From Bolinopsis microptera (lineage: Eukaryota > Ctenophora > Tentaculata > Lobata > Bolinopsidae): a stretch of 64,000 nucleotides of DNA. A model generated the notes under the pieces. The model made no database searches. It was not told where the DNA came from and was given only the letters and a program-made list of their open reading frames with translations. The DNA lies in contig NC_087073.1 of the NCBI RefSeq assembly GCF_026151205.1, positions 15,395,837 through 15,459,836 of the forward strand, read 5' to 3'. Made by a program: the position numbers and the translations under genes. Positions 1-10,490 of the stretch are shown piece by piece (position 1 is the first letter of the stretch; each line of letters starts with the position of its first letter).

Positions 1-193
1 TGTTTATTTGTCCCACCATCATATCACTAACTTTTCAAGAACAAAATGAATCGATGAAGCCACAATTATTGGAATAAGCTAAAAATAATGCGACAGATTC
101 TATTACGACGACCGAAATTTTGGCGGTCCGAAAATATGGCGAAATTTCGGGAAAACCGTCGCATTTCGTACGTTATGAAAACGTCTTGTAAGG
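1..193 (-). mobile_element. TIR element, one end only (cut by window edge)
   Basis: The reverse complement of this stretch begins CCTTACAAGAC and is nearly identical for about 190 bases to the left end of the element at 27082-27663. The terminal bases GTCTTGTAAGG are followed by TA, as at both ends of the second copy, which suggests a TA target duplication. The superfamily is not identified and no transposase is visible. The short open frame here is not a gene. Confidence 0.6.
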
Positions 194-2091
194 TACGTCT
201 AAATGTTCATGCTTTGTGTAAACCGAATCCAATTGAGATTAGTGACAAGGATAAGGACCCAAGTGCCTGTACGGCTTTTTCGGACCCCTGTGGACCACTA
301 CTCTTGAAGTCGCTCTACAACTATTGAACATTTATAACTGTTATATAATTTATAACGACATTTGACAATTATTATCATTAATCTATAATCTAGCTGTCTT
401 GCTGAGGGGAGGAGTAAACGCTTCACAAACTAAAGTGCTTACAACATACAAAATTTAAAACCATCAACACGGTTATAGTTCATATCAAGGGCCAATTTGG
501 TATACCTCTATTTCGTTGTAATATCTAGTATATCTTCACATCTTAATACTATAATGAAATACAATAGGATACATGTTTCGAGAAAGAAAGGTTGGTCCGA
601 TTATTAACAAAAGTAAACAAAAGTCCATCAGGGACTCCACGGAGTCGAAAAAGGTACACGGCTGCTGTCTGGTGCTGCTAGGCATTTATTGATCAAGATG
701 TTTTATTGTATTGGTTTTTGATGATTCTATTGTTCGTGACTAATCAAGTTCTAAGTGGGGGTATAAAGTGCTGCTTAAGATACTTCGTCATCTCATGTCC
801 AGTATAATGAACAAGATAGTAAACAACATAGTTTCAGTAGTTGACCCATACAGTTAAGTCCGTCATAACTCACATTTGTTTAGTCATCTGTCAATTGTCA
901 AAGTCGTTGTGTGTTTAGTCCCTGAGTTAGCAGTAAGATAAGTTGTTACGCGCGCGCGCGTTTAATCCCGTCGACGTGAGATGTGACAATGAAAACGCTA
1001 CAGAATTATTGTTTTCGCGCATTACGTAGAATTTACTAGTGTGTAATACTGGTTTACACTGGGTGTACACTGAGTGTAAGTCGCTAAGTTTCGCTTAGCC
1101 GACTATTTCTAATTTTGAGTGTATCGTGAGCATGTTTTACAGGGCAATTGTTCGGTACTAGTGTGTTTGTGTGTATATATAAATATATCATCTGTGGAGT
1201 ATGGTGTGTGGACTATGGTAAATAATGTGTTTAGTTGGAGTGCAGTGGTTGCATGTATGAGGAAAGATAAGTGGTTATTTTAGTAACTCACATTAATCAA
1301 AACTTGAGCTTATTCGTGGCAAAATTAAGCTCACACCAATCAAGTGTATCATAATAATAATAATAATAAATTAATGTTATTTTGATACAGCACCAAAAGG
1401 TTAAATAATTTAAATTTAACCCTTATGCTCAGCTGTAAATGATACCTAAATGACAGTAGAGATCGTGCATCTCGCCTTGGACTGGAATTAAAAACGGAAG
1501 TTTATAGCTACAAGTTAAATCCTGACTAAATAAGGCAGAAACACCTTTAACAAGAAGATATCCAAGAAAGGTTAGCAGGTTTTCTAACAAAACATATGAA
1601 AAATAGATGATGACCACAAGAAATCTATGTATGAGACTCCAAATATATATAACTCCAAATATACAAACAATCTGAATACTTCAATATACAATACAAAATT
1701 ATTAAAAAAGCTTACTGCAGAACAGTAACTGATGTTACAGAAAATCCAATACAGTCATGTCAAATTATCTGGGCAACATACAAGTCTAGAGACGGTGAAA
1801 TAAACAGAGTGGAAGAAGATGCTAAAATACTTGAGACAAAATACAAAGAATAAGGCAGCTTTCTCCTGGGTGCCAACCCAAAAAATGTTGGTGTCCAGGG
1901 TTAGAGCCTCCTTTTCTGACCTACACTAAAATTTTGTTGGCAGACACAGTGAAACACGGAAAAGAATAATATCTCGAATGTTGCCCGAAAATCCTGAAAA
2001 ATTAGTAGCCTAAAATAATTTAATTTAAAGCGTAAAATTGACCTGCTATAGGATGAAGATTTTTAAAATCTTCTGATAATGTATTATTTAC
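194..2091. other. Intergenic, no gene seen
   Basis: No coding potential is recognised. Visible simple features are an alternating CG run at about 951-961 and an ATA microsatellite at 1351-1370. The right end probably includes the 3' untranslated part of the minus-strand LINE, but its end point could not be fixed. Confidence 0.6.
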
Positions 2092-4911
2092 TCAGTACAT
2101 ATCAAAGGACTTTCTAAACAGATGAGCTTTTAGTTTTCCCTTAAAGTCATTGATGTTTACACATTTCCTGATTTCTTGAGGAAGGTTGTTCCATAATCTT
2201 GGAGCAGATGAAGAGAAGGCTCTTGGTGGACTGTTTATAGGGCAATGAAGAGACACATCTCTGCCACCACTGGGATTGTACTTGACAAGGTTTGACAGGT
2301 ATGAAGGTGCTAGTCCATGGAGCAGTTTGAAAGTTAGCAGGAGTATTTTAAATTCAATACGTTCTTGTACCTTGAGCCAATGAAGTTCTTTTATGTAGGG
2401 CTCAACTTCTTCTCTCCTCTTTAGACCTTTAACTAAGCGACATGCTCTGTTTTGCAGAGATTGTAGCTGTTTCAAAACAGAATGATTAGTACCATAATAA
2501 AGTGCATTGCAGTAGTCAAGCGAACTAATAACAAGAGATTGTACGATGATTTGCATTTGATCTTCAGAGAGGAATGGTTTCATCTTTGCAATATTCCGCA
2601 TCTTGTGGCAGTTTGCAGCTTTAAGCTTCTTTATCTGAGGATTTAGAGTCAGAGAGGAATCCAATGTAAAGCCAAGGTTTTTGGTAACGTTAACAAGTCT
2701 TATACAGACAGAAGATTTTAGGAAGACACCACCAATTTCTAATTCTGACAATAAACGTTTTGAACCAAAAACTATAATTTCAGTTTTAGTTGGATTCAGA
2801 AGAAGGAAGTGATTCGTCATCCAGGTCTCAATTTCTCTAAAACAGGAGGGCAGGTCTTCGCTAAAGACTTGATATTCTGTAGCGGATGAAAATGACTTGT
2901 AGATCTGGTGATCATCAGCATAGCCATGGATCAGAAATTGCTTTGATTTTACAGAAGAGTAAATTGAGCGGATGTAGATATTGAACAACACAGGGCCAAG
3001 GACAGAGCCCTGTGGGACACCAAACTTTATTACAATTTCTTCAGATTCTAGGTCTCCTATCTTGACTTTTTGACAACGACCACGGATGAAGCTGGTGAAC
3101 CATTTCAAGGCTGTTCCCGCAATCCCAATCTCACACTTCAATATATTGATCAGTTTGATATGGTCAACTGTGTCGAATGCAGCACTCAGGTCTAAAAGCA
3201 TTACAACTGTTGCTGTGTTTTCATTAGTGGCTATGAGGAGGTCATTGACTATGGTAATGAGGAGTGTTTCTGTGCTGTGATGCTTTTTGTAACCAGACTG
3301 GTGGTCGATGTTGAGATTATTCTTGGCTAGATGTTCATTGAGGCATTTTAATACAAAGCGCTCAATGAGTTTACCGATGAATGTAAGATTAGAGATGGGT
3401 CTATAATTGTTTAAGTTCTCAGTGTCTATGGAATCTCCCTTGATTAGGGGAGTGAGATGTGCTAGTTTGATTCCCTCCATACTTCCAGTTGAAAGAGAAA
3501 CGTTGATAATATCACAAAGGGTAGGGAGGATTAGCTCAAGGTGCTCTGACAAGAGTTCTCTAGGTAGTGGATCAATCGATGAGGTTTTGATGCCAGATTC
3601 TTTGATCAATCCTCTTACTTCAAAAATAGTAGCTTTTCTAAATTCAGATAATGCCTGGCCATTGAAGTTTGGAGAACTATTAGTCACAGTAGTGTTGGGA
3701 AATGATGTTCGGATTTTCTCAATTTTTTCAGTAAAATACTGGTTAAAGGCATTTACAGTTTCCTGAAGATTTTCTGAAGATGGTAAAGTGAGGTTCTTTT
3801 CTTTATCCAGGAAAGTGTCTACAAATTTGTAAAGGCTCTTTTGTGAGTGTTTGTATTTTTGGAAAGTATTAGAGAAAAACAGTTTTTTCTTTTTGAGAGT
3901 CAGCTCTGAACAGTGCTCTCGCAAATGAACAAAGATATCATGATCAATGTCAAGACTTGACTTTTTCCAGGCTTTCTCAGCCTTTCTTCTGTCGGCTCTT
4001 GCAACTTTGTATTCGCCATCAAACCAGGGAGCAGTGGGAATGTCTTTGATGGTTTTGGAATATTCTGGAGCATGTACATTTAGTATATGTTGACACCCAT
4101 TGTTGAATTGAGTCACAACATCAGAGAAGCTCTTTTCTTCAAAAACCAACTCAGATAGAGCAACAGATAAATCACCTTTAAATTGTTCCTGATCTATGTC
4201 TCTGATCTTTCTAAAGCGTATGACTTTCTCACATTTGTCGATGTCAGGAGGCTTATGAAGCTGAAATATAATCGGATAGTGGTCACAGGATGGGAAGCTT
4301 TTGGCCATGTTTTGCATTACCTCAACAGAAGTTTGATCTACTACTTTGTGCGAAGAAATAACAGGATCAAGGATGTGACCTTTTTTATGTGTTGGTGAGT
4401 AGACAAGTTGATGAAGCCCAAAAGATGATAATATGGTGCTCCACTCGCTCACATGGGCAGAGATTCTGTCTAGGTGCATATTAACATCTCCGCATAGCAA
4501 GAAATGCTTGTATTTTGAGAATGCATCCGCCAGGAAATCTTCAAAATCAGAGAGGAAATTTCCCAAGGACCCAGGTGGTCGGTAGACACAGGAGCAGAAG
4601 ACGACAGACCCATCAACGAGTTTCAGTTTTGCGTTAATTGCCTCAAATGATCCGTCATTGTTGGCAAAAACTTTGATTAGACGAACACATGATTTGTAGA
4701 TTATGGCAACACCTCCACCTGATTTGTCTTTGCGATGCACTTGGTAAAGTTTATAGCCATAGTTTTTTATTATTGCAGTGGTGTTGTTGTTCTCATCAGT
4801 TAGCCATGTTTCTGTAACAAAGAAAATAGATATGTTGTTATCTTCTAAAAAGTTCATAACATGGTCAACTTTGTTGTTTAGAGAGCGAACATTCCAGCTT
4901 GCACATTTCAT
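2092..4911 (-). CDS. LINE ORF2: AP-endonuclease / reverse transcriptase
   Basis: A single open frame of about 940 residues; the ATG at 4911 precedes the endonuclease motif SWNVRSLNNK. The N-terminal third is an AP-like endonuclease, with TETWLTDENN, YRPPG, GDVNMHLD and the catalytic SCDHYPI motif. The central part is a reverse transcriptase: YRPISNL, motif A with LSAAFDTVDH, motif B GVPQGSVLGP and the catalytic YADD in motif C. The C-terminal part has the DYCNALYYG and WNNLPQEIR blocks common in CR1/L2 elements. The protein nicks target DNA and primes reverse transcription of its own RNA. No stop or frameshift is seen. Confidence 0.9.
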   Translation of the reverse strand: MKCASWNVRSLNNKVDHVMNFLEDNNISIFFVTETWLTDENNNTTAIIKNYGYKLYQVHRKDKSGGGVAIIYKSCVRLIKVFANNDGSFEAINAKLKLVDGSVVFCSCVYRPPGSLGNFLSDFEDFLADAFSKYKHFLLCGDVNMHLDRISAHVSEWSTILSSFGLHQLVYSPTHKKGHILDPVISSHKVVDQTSVEVMQNMAKSFPSCDHYPIIFQLHKPPDIDKCEKVIRFRKIRDIDQEQFKGDLSVALSELVFEEKSFSDVVTQFNNGCQHILNVHAPEYSKTIKDIPTAPWFDGEYKVARADRRKAEKAWKKSSLDIDHDIFVHLREHCSELTLKKKKLFFSNTFQKYKHSQKSLYKFVDTFLDKEKNLTLPSSENLQETVNAFNQYFTEKIEKIRTSFPNTTVTNSSPNFNGQALSEFRKATIFEVRGLIKESGIKTSSIDPLPRELLSEHLELILPTLCDIINVSLSTGSMEGIKLAHLTPLIKGDSIDTENLNNYRPISNLTFIGKLIERFVLKCLNEHLAKNNLNIDHQSGYKKHHSTETLLITIVNDLLIATNENTATVVMLLDLSAAFDTVDHIKLINILKCEIGIAGTALKWFTSFIRGRCQKVKIGDLESEEIVIKFGVPQGSVLGPVLFNIYIRSIYSSVKSKQFLIHGYADDHQIYKSFSSATEYQVFSEDLPSCFREIETWMTNHFLLLNPTKTEIIVFGSKRLLSELEIGGVFLKSSVCIRLVNVTKNLGFTLDSSLTLNPQIKKLKAANCHKMRNIAKMKPFLSEDQMQIIVQSLVISSLDYCNALYYGTNHSVLKQLQSLQNRACRLVKGLKRREEVEPYIKELHWLKVQERIEFKILLLTFKLLHGLAPSYLSNLVKYNPSGGRDVSLHCPINSPPRAFSSSAPRLWNNLPQEIRKCVNINDFKGKLKAHLFRKSFDMY

Positions 4912-4940
4912 ACTAAGGCTCTTAACTCCAGTCTTTTTCT

Positions 4941-6359
4941 TCACCAGTTTTTTTGGGTGTAATATGAGATTGAATGCTTAAGCTTGTGGTGTTCAGAGAT
5001 ATAGGCTGGGCATGATCTATCTGTGGCTGAGTGTGTGTACTGTTCATCAGTTCTATTAGAATTTTTACAGTTAGCACAGGAGGGTTGAAAGGAATGTGTG
5101 TCTTTATTTGTACATGAGTTAGTTTCATGATCTTCAGTGCAATGAGCACAGACATGGTCTATAGATGCTTGGCACTGGGCTGAGTAATGACCAAACTTTT
5201 GGCATTTATTACATCGTTTGATGTAAAAGTGATCATACACCTTGCAGCGGTACAAACCTATCGATAGGAAATTGTCACGATTTTCGATTAGCTTCCTTAT
5301 GGCATTGCTCACTCTAACAGAAGCTTGAAACAGTGGTTTTTCTGTTTGATAATTTCGTTGTTTGCGGACTGAGAGTACAGAGAATGTTTCACCAGAATCA
5401 ATGAGGGACTTGATGTCAGGGTAAAGTTTCATAATGGTTTCAAAGAGATCATCGGTTGTGATTTCATCTCTAATCCCGGAAATGGATATCGTAGGCAATT
5501 TGGTTATAGGTTGCTTGAGATCAGATTTGGGAAATTTTTTGGAGATAGATTGAACTAGCTTTGTTCGATCAGCTTGACTAGATGTGGTGATAACTGTCTC
5601 ACCTTTCTTGTTTTCGAAGGTATTATCTACAAAAATGTTATTTTCTGTGATAATAGTTTTAAGGTCAGATAATGGAACTTTTTCTCCCCCTTCAGAGACT
5701 ATTACTGAAGCTGGATGCCTCAGTTTTTCTACTCTGCTGCTGTCACGCCAGGGATTTTCGACAACACCATTAGAGCCACCAGTTTCATGGTTACTATTAA
5801 CTGGTGAAAGGGTTGGTGATATGGAACAGTTTCCTGCGGTCAAACTTAATCCATGAAGAGTGGCAGGATTTAACAAGAGATTTTTAATGGTGTCTATGTC
5901 AGCATCTAGTTTTGACATTTTTGTTTCAAGGGTGTGTACATGGGTTTTTAAATCAGCAGCGTTTCTCAGGTTTGCTAATGTAACACAAGAGTCACAATGG
6001 AAGAGGAAACTTCCAAAACGTTTACCTTTCTGTTTTGATTCAGTGTTAGCATTGAAAGATTTCAGTAAGGACGGGGAGCATAAATTATCAGGAAAGTTAA
6101 CACGTTTACCGTCCTTTAGTTCATAACAAGTAGCGTGAAAATTGCTCTTACATTCATAACAACATACCACTTCTCCTTTAGAATCAAACGAGCAGTTTCT
6201 GCAGATTCCATCAGCAGCTAACATACGTGGATCGTTCACAACAAAACAAGGGGGGCTGGCGCTATCATCATTGTCATTATCATTACCATTGTCATGTTGC
6301 CCCTGTAAGACATGATTTGAGGAGTCCAGCCCCTCTGAGTTTTGATCGGGATCTACCAT
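4941..6359 (-). CDS. LINE ORF1: PHD-like and CCHC zinc-finger nucleic-acid-binding protein
   Basis: A 472-residue frame with an ATG at 6359. Residues about 50-130 hold a PHD-like Cys/His array (CRNCSF, CCYEC, HATC, FHCDSC). It is followed by a probable coiled coil (LETKMSKLDADIDTIKNLL), a central RRM-like stretch, and C-terminal zinc knuckles including CNKCQKFGHYSAQC and CAHCTEDH. PHD-type ORF1 proteins with retroviral-like knuckles are known in invertebrate CR1-group elements, where they bind element RNA. The frame ends four bases from the ORF2 frame. Confidence 0.85.
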   Translation of the reverse strand: MVDPDQNSEGLDSSNHVLQGQHDNGNDNDNDDSASPPCFVVNDPRMLAADGICRNCSFDSKGEVVCCYECKSNFHATCYELKDGKRVNFPDNLCSPSLLKSFNANTESKQKGKRFGSFLFHCDSCVTLANLRNAADLKTHVHTLETKMSKLDADIDTIKNLLLNPATLHGLSLTAGNCSISPTLSPVNSNHETGGSNGVVENPWRDSSRVEKLRHPASVIVSEGGEKVPLSDLKTIITENNIFVDNTFENKKGETVITTSSQADRTKLVQSISKKFPKSDLKQPITKLPTISISGIRDEITTDDLFETIMKLYPDIKSLIDSGETFSVLSVRKQRNYQTEKPLFQASVRVSNAIRKLIENRDNFLSIGLYRCKVYDHFYIKRCNKCQKFGHYSAQCQASIDHVCAHCTEDHETNSCTNKDTHSFQPSCANCKNSNRTDEQYTHSATDRSCPAYISEHHKLKHSISYYTQKNW

Positions 6360-6890
6360 TCTTTTGGGAGGATGGAGACAGATATAAAATCTTTTATGAT
6401 GTATAACTCAGAAGTTTCGGGGTCCTCAAATTATTTGTTATATAGTAGTGTTGAAAGTATTAAAACTGTATCATGCTTGAATTGCAATTCTTGTAAAGCA
6501 ATTTTCAATGTATTCTTAAACCCGTTTGTCGGAGTATTAAAACTTATCTTACTTGATGTTTGTCGACAGCTGTTCCACATGTAGGATGATTGGTAGATGA
6601 ATTGTGAGGATGGTTGTGATGTGATGAAATAATCCTCTCGTCGTGGTGACCTGTTAAATGATGAGTACAGTGATAATAATAAAATAAGAGCTTAAAAATA
6701 ATTAAGCTTGACGAATGAGCTCGCTGAGATAATGGGTGAAGTGGATGTAATGAGAGGATCAAGGAGAGGATCAAGGAAAGACCATGCCGCAGCTCTACAC
6801 TCTATATGAGAATGAGAAGAAAACCAGTATGTATGAACTGAGTGGCAAGTGCTACAAATGGAGAAAGGGTCATAATTGTCCACCTTGTAT
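6360..6890 (-). other. Probable LINE 5' UTR and flank
   Basis: No gene. The 40-base stretch at about 6427-6466 recurs as the spacer of the hairpin at 12183-12425, and 6702-6750 recurs inverted at 14579-14626. Both observations show that this is repetitive sequence, probably the promoter/5' UTR of the LINE whose ORF1 starts at 6359. Confidence 0.5.
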
Positions 6891-6955
6891 TTAAACTACA
6901 GGAGGAATGGCACCTGAGGCCAAGGGTTTCATAATCACAGGGGGACAGCGCGCGC

Positions 6956-7067
6956 CACAGCAGCAGTTAGCAGCAGTTAGCAGCAGTCAGCAGCAGTTAG
7001 AAGCAGTTAGCAGCAGTTAACAGCAGTTAACAGCAGTTAGCAGCAGTCAGCAGCAGTCAGCAGCAGT
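6956..7067. repeat. CAGCAGTTAG-type tandem repeat
   Basis: About eleven near-tandem copies of a 10-base unit CAGCAGTTAG with variants ending TCAG or TAAC. The run is followed by TTTCTTTGCACT, a phrase that also ends the related repeat at 7740-7882. A related inverted block lies at 7550-7615. Confidence 0.8.
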
Positions 7068-7549
7068 TTCTTTGCACTATTGTCCCCTTGTTAAGTGGTA
7101 AGGAGACTTGCTTGTTGCTGTGTTGGTAGCCACCAAGACGTAAAAGTATCACTACAGCCAGGTGATGTATAACACCAGGACACGCCTGAGCATGGATATA
7201 ATTTGTCCATTCTTAATGGACTAGCCCTGCGCGCTACTTCGAAGAAATTTAGACGAGTAACATCCGTCAATGTGCTAGTATTATATTGCAGTTAGAAGTG
7301 TACATGGGAGGCCAGGGCAAAGAAGGCACTTCTATATCCAGTGTACACTGTCCCTTTTAACCTGATATCGTGAAAATATAAAATGATATGATTGAGTTTC
7401 CCTAAGTGAAATTTCAAAAAAACGATTGTTTGTCCAAAAATAGCTATAGGCCAAAAACCATGTTTTTTATTAAACTATTAAAAAAGTTATGTTCGTTGGC
7501 GCGCATATCTGCAGCAAAATCCGCATAACAAGTTAATTAAAACACAGCC

Positions 7550-7882
7550 GCACATGTACAAACTGGCACTAACTGCCACAAACTGCTACTAACTGCTACA
7601 AACTGGCACTTACTGGGCCGCGCTCAGCCTGTCATTCCGCCGAATTTCTATTATGTTAATGAACATAATAGCCTGAGGTCCCCAGGTCACAGGTAAACTG
7701 GCACTAACTGCTACTAACTAAACTGCTGATATCGCGCCCACGCATACGCGCGCCGTTTGCAGCAGTTTGTATCAGTTTGTGCCAGTTTGTGCCAGTTTGT
7801 AGCAGTTGGTAGCAGTTTGTGGCAGTTAGTGTCAGTTTGTAGCAGTTACTCAAGTTAGTAGCTAGCAGTTTGTGACAGTTTC
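7550..7882. repeat. Inverted blocks of CAGTTTGT/AACTGC repeats
   Basis: Short units of the type AAACTGGCACT / AACTGCTAC at 7550-7615 and 7680-7722 are the reverse complement of GCAGTTTGT/CCAGTTTGT units at 7757-7882, so the block can fold back on itself. The phrase at 7670-7715 (CCTGAGGTCCCCAGGTCA) reappears inverted at 9222-9275. Probably a decayed repeat-rich mobile element; no coding sequence. Confidence 0.55.
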
Positions 7883-7915
7883 TTTGCACTTTGCTCCTGG
7901 CCTCCTGTGATTCAT

Positions 7916-9230
7916 AAGCCTCCGTTTTGAAAGTTTTAAATTTTAATGTTTAATGTATTCACATTTCTATTTAAAATTCAATTTTATGTATAAGTCAATA
8001 CCTGGCCGCCAAAGCCGCGCATTCTTGAAAACAGGATTAACTTGTTTATAGTTATTTGTTATACGACACCGTAAATTTAATATAAAACTATCCGTGGTCA
8101 AAAGCCAGCTTTGTAAAATTTACTATTAGATCATAATATATCGTCAACTTTAAATATTTACAATGCCACATTGCATTAATCTATAATTTTAAACAAGCGT
8201 CCTCCAGCCCCTACACGCATCAATTCTTATGCGGAGCACGCAAATATTATTTTATACTTTTTGCTTTCTAATGGATATTGTGTCAATGTGTACGTCTACA
8301 ATTTATATTTTAGGCCAACAAGGTACTTATATTCATATTTTGTCAGCAATAACATAATTTGTGTCACGTTGTGACCCCCACGGTCGTTTCACTTTGTGAC
8401 CCCCACGGTCGTTTCACTTTATCGTCCTGACGATACAGGGGGAGCCGCGCACTCGTGCGCGGCGGGTCATACAACGTATGACAAAACATAATAAGATCAA
8501 ATTGTTTTTATTTGGTCATGGTGTGATAAAATACATGATGATGATGAAAATCTAAATATTATAGGCTACAATGAGCATTTTAGTAACAAATAGTATGAAA
8601 GATCTGAAAATTAAGAAAAAAATAAAATCCCTAAAAATATTTACACCCCAAGTTAAAAATTTAAATACTTTATTTTAAAAACACTATATCAAATAAGGTG
8701 GTTGATCAGTCACTTGTGTCATTACGACGACGTCGTTATATCAAGTCAAAATATTCCCCAAAATAAGTTAAAGACGATTCCCGATCGAGAACGTTTTGGT
8801 AAAAAAAGTTTCTCAAGTTACATAGATATCATTGGAAATGCAATTTTATGGATAAAATCAATAAAGCTTACAAGTAAATCCCAAAACAAAGTAACACACC
8901 CAACAATGGTTGAGATGTGATACATCCAAGCAGTCTAAGTCCACAATAATATCATGAGCTAATCTAAAAGTAGCTCCAATGTTCATGTAACCAGACAGGT
9001 TCTACCAATCCAAAGAGTTAAGTTGGTTTCCATTCAGTCAGTAGTAAACAGTGTCTAGCACTGGTCGTCCTAAGAGGGACTCCCCATTTATTACAGGCCT
9101 GGGTAAGGCCGCGTACATACCAATGGATAGAGCATTGGCCGTCTAATATATGGACTAGACTACCCAGCTAGACGTGGGTTGGCCCTGTAGAAATACAGAT
9201 CTTCCTTCTTAGCTTCATTCAGTAGCAGTT
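7916..9230. other. Intergenic, no gene seen
   Basis: AT-rich sequence without recognisable coding features. It contains a short direct duplication, CACGGTCGTTTCACTTTGTG and its neighbour, at about 8366-8420, followed by a GC-rich patch. The 72-codon open frame near 8702 resembles nothing and is treated as chance. Confidence 0.5.
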
Positions 9231-9279
9231 AGTGCCAGTTTACCTGTGACCTGGGGACCTCAGGTCATCATTATTCACA

Positions 9280-10490
9280 CATTCATTGCAGATTTGGATG
9301 AATTTTGGATCTCTGGAGCAGTTTAGGATAGCCAAGCTGTATTTCACTCTTGATTCTGATGACCCATCACAGCTAGAGCACAATATGGAACACTGTATGT
9401 CTGATATCAAGAAATGGATGACAAACAATTTCCTTCAACTGAATTCTTCTAAGACTGAAGTCATCGTTATATCCTCTAAATTTGACTCAACAAATATTCC
9501 AGCCTCTCTACAGATTGTTAAGGATCAAGAGCCACATGTTGTTAGTGGAACTGTAAAGAGTCTTGGGCTGTATTTGGACAGTTATCTTTCAATGAGTGAT
9601 CAGATTACGTCAGTGGTTCAAGCATGTAATATTCAGATCAGAAATTTGTGGTTTATTGCATCAAAACTGTCTTTTAACCTTAAGATTCAGCTTGTTCATG
9701 CTCTAGTACTCTCTAGAATTGATTATTGCAATAGCGTATATTTTGGACTGAGCTCTTATGATTTAAGTCGTTTATAGAAGGTGCAAAATTCTGCTGTAAG
9801 ATTTATTTTCGGGAGAGGAAGAAAGGCACACACTACTCCACTACTTAAGAAAGTTCATTTTCTACCAGTTAGGTTTAGAATAGATTTTAAGATTGCCCTA
9901 CTTGCCTACAAGTGTTTAAATAATATAGCTCCTCCTTACTTAAAAGAGTTGATATCTCCTAGGCAGCAAAGTTTTAAAAATGTACGTCTTGATAATGATT
10001 ATTTTTACCTTAGTTTTCCGCCCTCTCCTAACTATGTAAACACAGAGAAAGCTTTTAGTCACTGTGCAGTTAAAGTATTTAATTCCTTGCCATACGACAT
10101 AAGATCAGCTGAGTCAGATATATCTTTCAAGACCAAACTTAAAACATACTTCTTTTCTCTAGCATTTGATTGATTTTGCATTTACATAGGTAAAATGAAC
10201 TTGTCATGTCTAATTTTCAATTAAACTAAGCTCAGTTAATGTAAGAGCCGCTTTAGAAAGCACTGGAGTTTATCTCCAGGATTAAATTATATCGAGTTAT
10301 ATGATTTAGCTATAAGGCGGTTTATAAATGTTGTAATTATTATTATAAGTGTGGAGTACCCAGATCTTCCAGACTGGAGACCTCGTTACCAACACTGAGA
10401 AGATATGAGGCTTGGTCCCTAAGGTCTTCGTCAACATGAATTGCAGTTTGTTCTTCATGACCACAGGAGCAATAAAGTAAAAGTAAAGTA
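9280..10490 (+). mobile_element. 5'-truncated CR1/L2-group LINE fragment
   Basis: A plus-strand relic covering only the C-terminal part of a reverse transcriptase and the 3' UTR. It starts in the region just after the YADD motif (LYFTLDSDDPSQLEHNMEH, SSKTEVIVIS), has an in-frame TAG at about 9775, then continues with LPYDIRSAE-type CR1/L2 C-terminal sequence to 10173. It is related to, but diverged from, the LINE at 2092-6359. The right end abuts the AAAGT microsatellite at about 10467-10490. Confidence 0.75.
9286..10173 (+). pseudogene. Reverse transcriptase C-terminal fragment with internal stop
   Basis: Two in-frame segments (9286-9777 and 9781-10173) are separated by a TAG codon. DYCNSVYFGL and FKTKLKTYFF correspond to blocks near the end of CR1/L2 ORF2 proteins. 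The endonuclease and RT motifs A to C are missing, so it cannot be functional. Confidence 0.75.

Larger units (their letters stand above)
2092..6359 (-). mobile_element. Two-ORF non-LTR retrotransposon (CR1/L2 group), apparently intact coding region
   Basis: A minus-strand LINE with ORF1 (4941-6359) and ORF2 (2092-4911), both uninterrupted. The ORF2 frame is open from about 4944, so the two frames touch and overlap by a few bases at the ORF1 stop. That geometry suggests coupled or re-initiated translation. ORF2 has an AP-endonuclease then a reverse transcriptase and a C-terminal region typical of the CR1/L2 group. Sequence upstream of ORF1 (6360 to at least 6750) probably belongs to the 5' UTR, because pieces of it recur elsewhere (12286-12322 and 14579-14626). 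Intact frames imply a young copy. Confidence 0.85.

Noticed and set aside
3086-3766. Plus-strand frames opposite the LINE ORF2
   Set aside because: Shadows of the RT coding strand with no independent features.
8702-8920. 72-codon plus-strand frame
   Set aside because: AT-rich composition, no recognisable domain and no splice or start context.
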